Positions 34,657 through 42,654 of a stretch of 59,121 bases of DNA are shown here, piece after piece. Under the pieces are notes generated by a model. The model worked only from the letters and a program-made list of their open reading frames with translations. It did no database searches and was not told the DNA's origin. Numbering within the stretch: position 1 is the first letter of the stretch; every line of letters begins with the position of its first letter. This DNA is from Oscillospiraceae bacterium Zagget12 (GTDB lineage: Bacteria; Bacillota; Clostridia; UBA1381), in the NCBI GenBank assembly GCA_001941225.1, contig MSHM01000029.1, positions 1-59,121 of the forward strand. The letters are read 5' to 3'. Position numbers and translations under genes: made by a program.

Positions 34657-35727
34657 ATGGAAATGACATTGCGTTGGTACGGCTCGAAATTCGATACCGT
34701 AACATTAAAGCAGATAAGGCAGATACCCGGCGTGACGGGCGTTATAACCACACTTTATGACACATCGCCCGGAGAGGTGTGGAGCAGAGAACGCATACGC
34801 GCTATGAAGGACGAGGTCGGCGCGGCTATGCTGCGTGTAAGCGGCATCGAGAGCGTGAACGTGCACGACGCAATAAAGGTCGGCGCGCCGGATAGGGACA
34901 AATACATAGATAATTATATTGAAACGCTTGAAAATCTCGGCAAGGAGGATATTCATCTTGTTTGCTATAACTTTATGCCGGTGTTCGACTGGACGCGCAG
35001 CGAGCTTGCCAGAAAGCGTCCGGACGGCTCAACGGTGCTTGCGTATAATCAAGCGGATATTGATAAAATCGTTCCCGAACAGATGTTTGAAAGCATTTCA
35101 AAGGATATGAACGGCACCGTAATGCCCGGTTGGGAGCCTGAGCGAATGGAAAGGGTCAAGGAGCTTTTTGAGATGTACAAGGACGTGGACGATGAAAAGC
35201 TTTTTGAAAATCTCAAGTATTTTCTCGAAAGAATAATGCCGGTCTGCAATAAATACGACATAAAAATGGCAATTCGCCCGGACGACCCCGCTTGGAGCGT
35301 TTTCGGACTTCCGAGAATTATTATAAATAAGAAAAATATCCTGCGTATGATGAGTATGGTGGACGATGTTCATAACGGCGTGACTTTCTGTTCCGGCTCG
35401 TACGGAACAAATCTTGAAAACGATTTGCCGGATATGATACGCTCGCTTAAGGGAAGAATACATTTCGCGCACGTCAGAAATCTTAAGTTTAACTCGCCGA
35501 CCGATTTTGAGGAGGCGGCGCATCTTTCATCGGACGGCACATTTGATATGTATGAAATAATGAAAGCGCTTTACGATATAGGCTTTGACGGTCCCATTCG
35601 TCCGGACCACGGCAGAATGATATGGGACGAGGTGGCAATGCCCGGATACGGACTTTACGACAGAGCGCTCGGCGCGGCGTATCTGAACGGCTTGTGGGAG
35701 GCTATAGAAAAACAAAACAGGAAATAA
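34657..35727 (+). CDS. uxuA: mannonate dehydratase
   Basis: Converts D-mannonate to 2-keto-3-deoxygluconate in glucuronate breakdown. 356 residues; TIM-barrel metal site with Cys in TFCSGSYGT, His in RIHFAHVRN and GPIRPDHGRMIW, and PGWEPERM / IRPDDPAW segments typical of UxuA. AAGGAGG precedes the ATG. Its place behind two galactosidases suggests a polysaccharide that carries both galactose and uronic acid, for example arabinogalactan side chains. No uxaC or uxuB is next to it. Confidence 0.95.
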   Translation: MEMTLRWYGSKFDTVTLKQIRQIPGVTGVITTLYDTSPGEVWSRERIRAMKDEVGAAMLRVSGIESVNVHDAIKVGAPDRDKYIDNYIETLENLGKEDIHLVCYNFMPVFDWTRSELARKRPDGSTVLAYNQADIDKIVPEQMFESISKDMNGTVMPGWEPERMERVKELFEMYKDVDDEKLFENLKYFLERIMPVCNKYDIKMAIRPDDPAWSVFGLPRIIINKKNILRMMSMVDDVHNGVTFCSGSYGTNLENDLPDMIRSLKGRIHFAHVRNLKFNSPTDFEEAAHLSSDGTFDMYEIMKALYDIGFDGPIRPDHGRMIWDEVAMPGYGLYDRALGAAYLNGLWEAIEKQNRK

Positions 35728-35736
35728 CGGCAGCTG

Positions 35737-35766
35737 AAGTGGTTAGGTAAATCTAACCACTTTTTA
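35737..35766 (+). terminator. terminator of the GH42-GH35-uxuA operon
   Basis: AAGTGGTTAG (35737-35746) with CTAACCACTT (35753-35762), 6-nt loop, T-run. Confidence 0.85.
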
Positions 35767-35827
35767 AATTTTGTTATTTTCCAAATTTATGCAAAATGCC
35801 GAAAGAAAAATATTTTTTCCAAAACTA

Positions 35828-35929
35828 TTGACATAGATAAACAAAAGGAGTAAACTGATAACTGGAGTTAGATGGTATTAACCGACGTTATGCACAGCGG
35901 TAAAATAATACCGAAAGGTAACGATTATT
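35828..35929 (+). promoter_or_regulatory. feo promoter and structured leader
   Basis: TTGACA (35828-35833), 17-bp spacer, TAAACT (35851-35856). In the 80-nt leader, GGTATTA-ACCG (35874-35884) pairs with CGGT (35898-35901) and TAATACC (35906-35912) around a 4-A bulge. An alternative helix AATAAT (35904-35909) with ATTATT (35924-35929) would exclude the first and lies just before the ribosome binding site. Confidence 0.55.
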
Positions 35930-35944
35930 GAACAAGGAGGAAAT

Positions 35945-36157
35945 ATGATGCCCTTATCAATGGTAAATGCGGGAGAAAAAAAGAATATTATTAAGGTTAC
36001 CGGCAAGGACGAAACAAGAAAATTTCTTGAAAATCTCGGCTTTGTCGAAGGGAGCGAGGTTACTGTCGTTTCAGAAATCGCGGGAAATCTTATAGTGAAC
36101 ATCAAGGAATCGCGCGTAGCCATTGACCGTTCAATGGCTAACAGAATTATGGTGTAA
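35945..36157 (+). CDS. feoA: FeoA-domain protein 1
   Basis: 70-residue SH3-like FeoA protein that supports ferrous iron uptake through FeoB. Sequence features: VNAGEKKNIIKVTGKDETRKFLENLGFVEGSEVTVVSE, the usual fold with the Gly-rich turn. Two adjacent ATG codons (35945 and 35948) follow GGAGG (35936-35940); the second gives better spacing. First of two feoA genes in the operon. Confidence 0.9.
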   Translation: MMPLSMVNAGEKKNIIKVTGKDETRKFLENLGFVEGSEVTVVSEIAGNLIVNIKESRVAIDRSMANRIMV

Positions 36158-36171
36158 CCAAAATCAAAATA

Positions 36172-36185
36172 TCCGCCGCGGCGGA
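36172..36185. repeat. GC-rich palindrome between the feoA genes
   Basis: TCCGCCGCGGCGGA is a perfect 14-bp palindrome in the 69-bp gap between the two feoA genes, followed by GGGC-TAT-GCCC. It could act as an mRNA processing or stability site. Confidence 0.5.
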
Positions 36186-36226
36186 AATGTTGAATTAGGG
36201 GCTATGCCCGTTATTAAAACAGGAGG

Positions 36227-36454
36227 ATGGATATGCGTACATTAAAAGAAGTGAAGATTGGCGAAACTGTCAAGGTGGCGCGTCTTAACGGCAGCGGAGC
36301 CGTAAAACGCAGAATTATGGATATGGGAATAACCAAGGGTACGGAAATTTACGTAAGAAAAGTAGCGCCTTTGGGAGATCCCGTGGAAGTAACGGTGCGC
36401 GGATATGAGCTTTCACTCAGAAAAGCCGACGCCGAGATGATTGAGCTGGCGTAA
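36227..36454 (+). CDS. feoA: FeoA-domain protein 2
   Basis: 75-residue FeoA paralogue, only moderately similar to the first (LKEVKIGETVKVARLNGSGAVKRRIMDMGITKGTEIYVRKVAPLGDPVEV...RGYELSLRKADA). It carries the full consensus with the GDP segment and is the more canonical copy. AGGAGG precedes the ATG. feoB begins 57 bp downstream. Double feoA-feoB operons are common in Clostridia. Confidence 0.93.
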   Translation: MDMRTLKEVKIGETVKVARLNGSGAVKRRIMDMGITKGTEIYVRKVAPLGDPVEVTVRGYELSLRKADAEMIELA

Positions 36455-36511
36455 ATTTTTTTGAATTTGGGTTAGCTATGGGTAATTAAAGTTTTTGGGA
36501 GGTAAAAACAG

Positions 36512-38986
36512 ATGTCTATAAGAATTGCGCTTGCCGGAAATCCCAACTCGGGAAAGACGACATTATTTAACGCGCTTACGGGTTCAAATCAGTTCGTGGG
36601 TAACTGGCCCGGAGTAACTGTGGAAAAGAAAGAGGGCAAGCTTAAGGGTCACAAGGACGTGGCGATTATGGATTTGCCGGGTATTTACTCGCTGTCGCCG
36701 TACACTCTTGAGGAGGTTGTCGCAAGAAATTATCTTGTCGGCGAACGCCCCGACGTTATACTTAATATAGTTGACGGTACCAATATCGAAAGAAACTTGT
36801 ATCTTACAACGCAGCTTGCGGAATTGGGTATTCCCGTTGTAATGGCGGTGAATATGATGGACGTCGTAAATAAAAACGGCGACAAGATTGATTTTGACAA
36901 GCTCGGAAAGGCTTTGGGCTGCGAAACGGTCGCGATTTCCGCGCTTAAGGGAACGGACATAAAGGAGGCTGCCGAAAAGGCAATAAGCGTTGCAAAGAAG
37001 AAATCCTTTAAATCCGTGCACACCTTTGACGAAAAGGTCGAAAAGGTAATTTCCGAGATAGAGTCAAAGCTTGACGATTCGATTCTGGAGGAGCAAAAGC
37101 GTTTTTACGCGATTAAGCTTTTTGAGAGAGATGATAAAATCGCGGAAATGATGTCAAATGTTCCCAATGTTTCCGCTATAATCGACGCGGCGGAAAAGGA
37201 AATGGATGATGACAGCGAAAGCATCATCACAAACGAGAGATATACATATATTTCCTCCGTGATAAAGAGCTGCTATAAAAAGAAGGATAAATCCAAGCTT
37301 TCCGTTTCGGATAAGATTGATAAGGTCGTTACAAACAGATGGCTGGCACTGCCTATTTTCGCGGTTGTAATGTTCATCGTGTATTACATATCGGTTACAA
37401 CGGTCGGCACCTGGGCAACGGATTGGGCGAACGACGGAGTGTTCGGCGACGGCTGGCACTTGTTCGGAATAGGCTCGTCCGCGTATGAAGAGCAGGTAGG
37501 CGAGTTTGAAACCGCTCAGGCTGAAATCGACGCGTTCCTTGAGGCTGCGGCTGAAGAGGGTATAGACGTTGACGGCATCACCGCCGTGCTTGAGGCTGAG
37601 GAGGGCGACGAGGTTGACGAAAGCGCCGTTGATATATTCCTTGCGGATGCCGCTGAGCTAACCGCCGCAGCCGAGATTGAAAACGAGGACGGCGAAATCG
37701 AGGAAATACTTGACGTTTCGATAGCCGATTTTGAAGAGGCGCTCGCGATGGAGGAGCCGGACCCCGCCGATTACGGCGTATGGGTACCGGGCATACCGGT
37801 ATTGCTTGGCAATCTGCTCGACGCGCTCGGTACAGCCGATTGGCTAAACAGCCTTATTCTTGACGGTATTGTTGCCGGTGTCGGCGCGGTACTCGGCTTT
37901 GTGCCGCAGATGCTGGTATTGTTCATATTCCTCGCGTTCCTTGAGTCCTGCGGATATATGGCGAGAATAGCGTTCATAATGGACAGAGTTTTCAGAAAAT
38001 TCGGTCTTTCGGGTAAATCCTTTATACCTATATTGATAGGTACCGGCTGCGGAGTGCCGGGAATTATGGCGTCGCGAACAATAGAGAATGACCGCGACAG
38101 AAAAATGACGATAATGACTACCACATTTATTCCCTGCGGAGCTAAGCTGCCTATTATAGCGCTTATAGCGGGCGCGCTGTTTGACGGCGCGGCATGGGTT
38201 GCGCCGAGCGCGTACTTTGTGGGTATTGCGGCAATCATTGTTTCGGGTATAATTTTGAAGAAAACAAAGATGTTCGCCGGCGATCCCGCGCCGTTTGTAA
38301 TGGAACTTCCCGCTTACCATCTTCCGACAGTGGGCAATGTTCTCCGCAGTATGTGGGAAAGAGGCTGGTCGTTCATTAAGAAAGCCGGAACAATAATCCT
38401 TTTGTCAACTATAGTATTGTGGTTCCTGCAAGGATTCGGAGTTGAAAACGGCGGATTCGGTATGGTAGAGGATTTGAATAATTCCGTGCTTGCCAAGATA
38501 GGAAGTGTTATAGCTCCTATATTCACACCGCTCGGTTGGGGCGATTGGAAAGCGGCTGTCGCGGCTGTTACCGGACTTATCGCCAAGGAAAATGTTGTCG
38601 GCACATTCGGTATTCTGTACGGCTTTGCCGAGGTTGCCGAGGACGGCGCCGAGGTTTGGGGCTCACTTGCGTCAAGCTATACGGCTATAGCGGCATACTC
38701 ATTCCTTGTGTTCAATCTGCTTTGCGCACCGTGCTTTGCGGCAATGGGCGCTATCAAGCGCGAAATGAACAGCGCAAAATGGACGTGGTTCGCAATCGGT
38801 TATCAGTGCGTATTCGCTTATGTTGTCGCACTCTGCATATACCAGCTCGGCAATCTGTTCACCGGCGGCGGTTTCGGAATCGGCACGGTTGTTGCGATTT
38901 TGCTTGTAATAGCGTTCATATACCTGTTGTTCCGTCCGTATAAGGAAAGCAATACGTTAAAAACAAGAAGAAGTGTAAACGCGTAA
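36512..38986 (+). CDS. feoB: ferrous iron transporter FeoB with an acidic insertion
   Basis: GTP-regulated Fe2+ permease, 824 residues, longer than usual for Firmicutes. G-domain: GNPNSGKTTLFN (9-20), DLPG (54-57), NMMD (114-117). After the first membrane helix (about 279-296) and WATDWANDGVFGDGW, residues about 322-422 form an insertion with 36 Asp/Glu and no Lys or Arg, which then returns to the normal core (LILDGIVAGVGAVLGFVPQMLVLF). The two Gate motifs with Cys (ESCGYMARIAF; PCGAKLPII) are intact. The insertion faces outside if topology is standard. GGGAGG precedes the ATG. Confidence 0.95.
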   Translation: MSIRIALAGNPNSGKTTLFNALTGSNQFVGNWPGVTVEKKEGKLKGHKDVAIMDLPGIYSLSPYTLEEVVARNYLVGERPDVILNIVDGTNIERNLYLTTQLAELGIPVVMAVNMMDVVNKNGDKIDFDKLGKALGCETVAISALKGTDIKEAAEKAISVAKKKSFKSVHTFDEKVEKVISEIESKLDDSILEEQKRFYAIKLFERDDKIAEMMSNVPNVSAIIDAAEKEMDDDSESIITNERYTYISSVIKSCYKKKDKSKLSVSDKIDKVVTNRWLALPIFAVVMFIVYYISVTTVGTWATDWANDGVFGDGWHLFGIGSSAYEEQVGEFETAQAEIDAFLEAAAEEGIDVDGITAVLEAEEGDEVDESAVDIFLADAAELTAAAEIENEDGEIEEILDVSIADFEEALAMEEPDPADYGVWVPGIPVLLGNLLDALGTADWLNSLILDGIVAGVGAVLGFVPQMLVLFIFLAFLESCGYMARIAFIMDRVFRKFGLSGKSFIPILIGTGCGVPGIMASRTIENDRDRKMTIMTTTFIPCGAKLPIIALIAGALFDGAAWVAPSAYFVGIAAIIVSGIILKKTKMFAGDPAPFVMELPAYHLPTVGNVLRSMWERGWSFIKKAGTIILLSTIVLWFLQGFGVENGGFGMVEDLNNSVLAKIGSVIAPIFTPLGWGDWKAAVAAVTGLIAKENVVGTFGILYGFAEVAEDGAEVWGSLASSYTAIAAYSFLVFNLLCAPCFAAMGAIKREMNSAKWTWFAIGYQCVFAYVVALCIYQLGNLFTGGGFGIGTVVAILLVIAFIYLLFRPYKESNTLKTRRSVNA

Positions 38987-39006
38987 AACACATAGAGGGT
39001 GATTTT

Positions 39007-39156
39007 ATGATAGCTACAATTATAATATCGATAATAATTCTGGCGGCTGTGGTTCTGATTATCGCGAATCAGATTAAAAGAAAGAAAAAGGGTCAAGGCT
39101 CTTGCTCCTGCGGCTGCTCGGGCTGTGCTATGTCGGATATGTGTCATAAAAAATAA
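39007..39156 (+). CDS. FeoB-associated Cys-rich membrane protein
   Basis: A 49-residue protein: one membrane helix (residues 3-20), a basic segment KRKKK, then a cluster C33-S-C35-G-C37-x2-C40 and C46. This is the FeoB_associated family (PF12669) found next to feoB in Firmicutes, presumably a metal-binding partner at the membrane. Starts 20 bp after feoB with GAGGGTG upstream of ATG 39007. Confidence 0.88.
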   Translation: MIATIIISIIILAAVVLIIANQIKRKKKGQGSCSCGCSGCAMSDMCHKK

Positions 39157-39173
39157 TAACCAAAACCAAAGAA

Positions 39174-39211
39174 AAGCTGCCGCGCCGATAAAGGCGCGGC
39201 GGCTTTTTTGT
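39174..39211 (+). terminator. terminator of the feo operon
   Basis: AAGCTGCCGCGCC (39174-39186) with GGCGCGGCGGCTT (39193-39205), one G-T pair, then a T-run. Confidence 0.9.
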
Positions 39212-39259
39212 GTTGCGGTTATGTCCGCCGTTTACTTAGAAAAGTGCAGCTAACTTTAC

Positions 39260-39396
39260 GGCTTAGCGGCAGCGGAGGGTTCTAAGGGAACAAAGAGTTC
39301 CCTTAGTCGATTTAAGGGGTTTCAAAGGGGGAAATCGAAATCCCCCTTTGAGTTTTTGGTTCTTTTTGCTGCAAAAAGAACATAAGGAAAGATAAA
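39260..39396 (-). repeat. dispersed palindromic element, copy B (inverted, 137 bp)
   Basis: Reverse complement matches 21922-22113 except for the 55-bp block missing here. The 11-bp-arm hairpin is at 39360-39370 with 39372-39382. Beyond it, 39444-39510 holds GGCGAACAATGTTCGCC and a piece of the GGGTCGCCC-type mosaic. No gene is visible in 39157-39618. Confidence 0.85.
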
Positions 39397-39618
39397 AATT
39401 TTATATTCATTTTGAATACAGCGCAAGACCTCTCAGCTACCTTACGGCGAACAATGTTCGCCGTTGCGAAATGGGTCGCCCGTGGCGCCGACCCCTACAA
39501 AAATTTGCGGCAGTGCCCCGTAAGTATGGTGAACATTTTTCCGGCAAAAACAAAAAAACACTTTTAAATCACATCTGTTTTTGGTAAAATAAATAATAGA
39601 AATGGAGGAGGGAATAAA

Positions 39619-40092
39619 ATGGAATTTCACACAATAGAGCCGGTGTTTGATGCGGATTCGGAAATACTTATCCTCGGCAGCTTTCCGTCGGTAAAATCGC
39701 GCGAGGCAAATTTCTTTTACGGACACCCGCGCAACAGGTTTTGGAAAGTGATTTCGGCGGTTATGGGCGAGGAATGTCCCATTACAACAGATGAAAAGAA
39801 AGCGTTTTTGCTCAGAAACAAAATAGCGGTCTGGGACGTAATCAAAAGCTGCGATATAAGCGGTTCATCGGACAGCTCCATAAAAAACGTCACGCCGAAT
39901 GATTTAAGTAAAATTCTTGTAAAGTCAAATGTAAAGTCAATTTTTACAAACGGAAACACGGCATACACTCTGTTTAAAAGATACAATCCCGATAAAAACG
40001 CCGTAAAACTCCCGTCCACAAGTCCGGCGAACGCCGCGTTCAGTCTTGAAAATTTAATTGTAAAATGGAGTATTTTAAAAAATTTTACATAA
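39619..40092 (+). CDS. DNA-deoxyinosine glycosylase (UDG superfamily)
   Basis: 157 residues. The N-terminal pattern ILILGSFPSVKSREANFFYGHPRNRFWKV is the hallmark of the hypoxanthine/uracil glycosylase family (UDG family 6, mug-like), where the Asn of the GHPRNRFW segment lies at the active site; LPSTSPANA is the C-terminal DNA-intercalation loop. It removes deaminated bases from DNA. AGGAGG lies upstream of the ATG. Its last codons overlap the first unit of the Pho-box-like array of the next operon. Confidence 0.88.
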   Translation: MEFHTIEPVFDADSEILILGSFPSVKSREANFFYGHPRNRFWKVISAVMGEECPITTDEKKAFLLRNKIAVWDVIKSCDISGSSDSSIKNVTPNDLSKILVKSNVKSIFTNGNTAYTLFKRYNPDKNAVKLPSTSPANAAFSLENLIVKWSILKNFT

Positions 40093-40155
40093 ATTTAAGA
40101 TAGACTTGAATACAATTTTACATAAATTTTATATAATATTTACGTAATATTTACG
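40084..40155 (+). promoter_or_regulatory. Pho-box-like array: seven hexamers at exact 11-bp intervals
   Basis: Hexamers start at 40084 TTTACA, 40095 TTAAGA, 40106 TTGAAT, 40117 TTTACA, 40128 TTTATA, 40139 TTTACG, 40150 TTTACG. A 16-bp sequence (40081-40096) recurs 33 bp on (40114-40129), and TAATATTTACG is tandem at 40134-40155. Firmicute PhoP binds direct TT(A/C/T)ACA-type repeats with an 11-bp period. TATAAT at 40132-40137 would be the -10, with a non-standard distance to TTGAAT, as expected for an activator-dependent promoter. Confidence 0.75.
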
Positions 40156-40197
40156 ATAAAATTCTTGCCAAATTCACAAATGAGAGGTAAAATTAAT

Positions 40198-41964
40198 ATG
40201 GATATTTTCGGAATATTGAGCCTGGTCGGCGGTCTTGCGATGTTCCTTTACGGAATGAATGTTATGGGTGACGGACTAAAAAAGCTGGCGGGAGGTAAGC
40301 TGGAGGTTATACTTGAAAAGCTGACGTCAAACAGATTGATGGGAGTATTGCTCGGAGCTGTGGTAACGGCGGTTATACAATCGTCGTCGGCGACAACGGT
40401 TATGATTGTCGGATTTGTCAATTCCGGCATAATGAAATTAACTCAATCAATCGGCGTAATGATGGGCGCCAATATAGGTACCACCGTCACGGCGTGGATT
40501 TTGAGCTTGTCCGGCATACAGGGCGACAGCTTTTGGGTAAAAATCGTCGAGCCGGAAAATTTCACTCCCATTCTCGCGCTTATAGGCATAGTCCTTATTA
40601 TGGCGGCAAAGAGCGATAAAAAGCGCAATGTGGGAAGTATATTGATAGGCTTTTCGGTTCTTATGTTCGGTATGGAAACTATGTCCAGCGCCGTTTCGGG
40701 TCTTAAGGATTCCGAGGCGTTTACAAGTATGCTTGTTATGTTCTCAAATCCGGTTTTGGGATTGCTTGTCGGCGCGGTTATAACGGCTATAATCCAGTCT
40801 TCGTCGGCGTCGGTCGGTATATTGCAGGCGCTCAGTATGACGGGCGGAATCACGTTCGGTACAGCAATACCCATTATTTTGGGCGAGAATATCGGCACCT
40901 GCATCACGGCTATTATCTCGTGTATCGGAACAAGCAAGAACGCGAAACGCGCGGCGATGGCGAATTTGTACATTAAAACTATAAGCGCTCTCCTGTTCTT
41001 GATTGTGTTCTACGGACTGCGGCTGGTTATAAACTTTACCTTTATAAACGACGCGATAACGCCGTTTGCAATAGCCGTAATTCATACGCTTTTCAATGTT
41101 GTATCGACTATAGTGCTTTTGCCATTTACAAAGTATATCGAAAAGCTTGTGCGTTTCACCATCAGAGAGGGCGCGGAGAAGAGCGCGTTTTCAATTCTGG
41201 ACGACAGATTTTTGCGTTCGCCGTCGTTCGCGGTTGAGCAATGTGAAAACCTTGTCACGAATATGGCGTATATGGTTAAGGACAGCTTTACTCTTGCGCA
41301 GGAATGTGTGGCAAAATATTCCGAAAAGCTCGATAAGCAAATCATAGAAAACGAGGATATGGCTGATGAATACGAGGACGCTTTGGGAGCGTATCTCGTA
41401 AAGCTTTCGGCTCAGAACCTGAATATGACGGACTCTCAAAAGGTTTCGATATTGCTCCATGCAATATCCGATTTTGAGAAAATGACGGACTACACAACCG
41501 ACCTTGTGTTTACCGCGCGTGAAAAGCGCGATAAGGACGTGCATTTCTCAACTAAGGCAAGGCAGGAAATCACGATAATGGTAAACGCCGTCGGAGAGAT
41601 AATCGACCTTACAATCAGCGCCTTTTCAAACAACGACGTGCAGATGGCATATAAGGTTGAGCCGCTTGAGGACATTATAGACAGGCTCAGAAACGAGCTT
41701 AAGAGCCGCCATATAAAGCGTATGCAGGAGGGAAGATGCAGCGTCAACCAGGGCTTTGTATTCACGGATTACATCACGGCGCTTGAGAAAATTTCGGACC
41801 ACTGTGCCAACGTGGCTGCGGCGATTATCGAGCTTAACGATGAAAATTACGATATACACAATGTAATGAGTCAAAGACGAAACGATAATGAATATAAGGA
41901 GCTATGCGTTTCGTACAGTAAAAAATACGCGCTGCCGTTTTCCGTTTCGTCGGACGCGGAATAG
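40198..41964 (+). CDS. Na+/phosphate cotransporter with PhoU-like C-terminus
   Basis: 588 residues from ATG 40198 (GAGAGG 10 bases upstream). Two repeated NptA membrane halves are seen, each with the QSSSA motif (VIQSSSATTVMIVG and IIQSSSASVGILQ), followed by a PhoU-like helical domain of about 230 residues. Imports phosphate with Na+ in a phosphate-dependent manner. 24 bp precede the response-regulator gene, so transporter and two-component system form one operon behind the Pho-box-like array. Confidence 0.94.
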   Translation: MDIFGILSLVGGLAMFLYGMNVMGDGLKKLAGGKLEVILEKLTSNRLMGVLLGAVVTAVIQSSSATTVMIVGFVNSGIMKLTQSIGVMMGANIGTTVTAWILSLSGIQGDSFWVKIVEPENFTPILALIGIVLIMAAKSDKKRNVGSILIGFSVLMFGMETMSSAVSGLKDSEAFTSMLVMFSNPVLGLLVGAVITAIIQSSSASVGILQALSMTGGITFGTAIPIILGENIGTCITAIISCIGTSKNAKRAAMANLYIKTISALLFLIVFYGLRLVINFTFINDAITPFAIAVIHTLFNVVSTIVLLPFTKYIEKLVRFTIREGAEKSAFSILDDRFLRSPSFAVEQCENLVTNMAYMVKDSFTLAQECVAKYSEKLDKQIIENEDMADEYEDALGAYLVKLSAQNLNMTDSQKVSILLHAISDFEKMTDYTTDLVFTAREKRDKDVHFSTKARQEITIMVNAVGEIIDLTISAFSNNDVQMAYKVEPLEDIIDRLRNELKSRHIKRMQEGRCSVNQGFVFTDYITALEKISDHCANVAAAIIELNDENYDIHNVMSQRRNDNEYKELCVSYSKKYALPFSVSSDAE

Positions 41965-41988
41965 CGTCTAATATTGGGAGGTATCACA

Positions 41989-42654
41989 ATGAACTCAATC
42001 TTTTGCGTTGAGGACGACGAGGGGATCAGAGATTTAATCACATATGCGGTAAAATCGGCGGGTTTTACGGTTGAAGGCTTTGAAAGCGCCGCCGAGTTTG
42101 AAAAAAGGCTGAAAAGCTATATGCCGTCAATGGTGCTCCTCGATATAATGCTGCCGGATAAGGACGGCATACAGATTTTAAAGGATATAAGAAAAAATGA
42201 CGCCACAAAAAATCTGCCCGTTATCCTGATAACCGCAAAGGGAACGGAAAGCGACAAGGTAAAGGGCTTTGAACACGGCGCCGATGATTACGTTACAAAG
42301 CCGTTCGGCGTAATGGAGCTTATTTCGAGAATTAAGGCGGTTTTGCGCCGCAGCAACGCGGCGGGCGCGGATATTATAGATTATAAGGGAATCACTCTCA
42401 ATAATCAGAGCAGGAGCGTAAAGGTGGACGGCGAGGACGTCACAATAACCTTTAAGGAGTTTGAGCTGCTCAAATACCTTATGACGCATAAGGGAACGGT
42501 TGTGCCCCGCGAGGTGCTGCTGGAAAAAATATGGGGTTATCATTTTGAGGGCGAAAGCAGAACTCTCGATGTACATATCGGAAGTTTGCGCCATAAGCTC
42601 GGCGCGAAGGGTAAGTGCATCGAAACCATAAGGAATGTGGGATATAAAATATGA
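41989..42654 (+). CDS. phoP: OmpR/PhoB-family response regulator
   Basis: 221 residues from ATG 41989 (GGGAGG upstream; a TTG at 41974 is in frame but overlaps the binding site). Receiver domain with the acidic pocket EDDEG, phosphoacceptor Asp in VLLDIMLPDKDG and Lys in VTKPFGVMEL; C-terminal winged helix with RTLDVHIGSLRHKL. PhoP/PhoB assignment follows from the phosphate transporter gene upstream and the kinase gene it overlaps (ATGA, 4 bp). Confidence 0.92.
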   Translation: MNSIFCVEDDEGIRDLITYAVKSAGFTVEGFESAAEFEKRLKSYMPSMVLLDIMLPDKDGIQILKDIRKNDATKNLPVILITAKGTESDKVKGFEHGADDYVTKPFGVMELISRIKAVLRRSNAAGADIIDYKGITLNNQSRSVKVDGEDVTITFKEFELLKYLMTHKGTVVPREVLLEKIWGYHFEGESRTLDVHIGSLRHKLGAKGKCIETIRNVGYKI

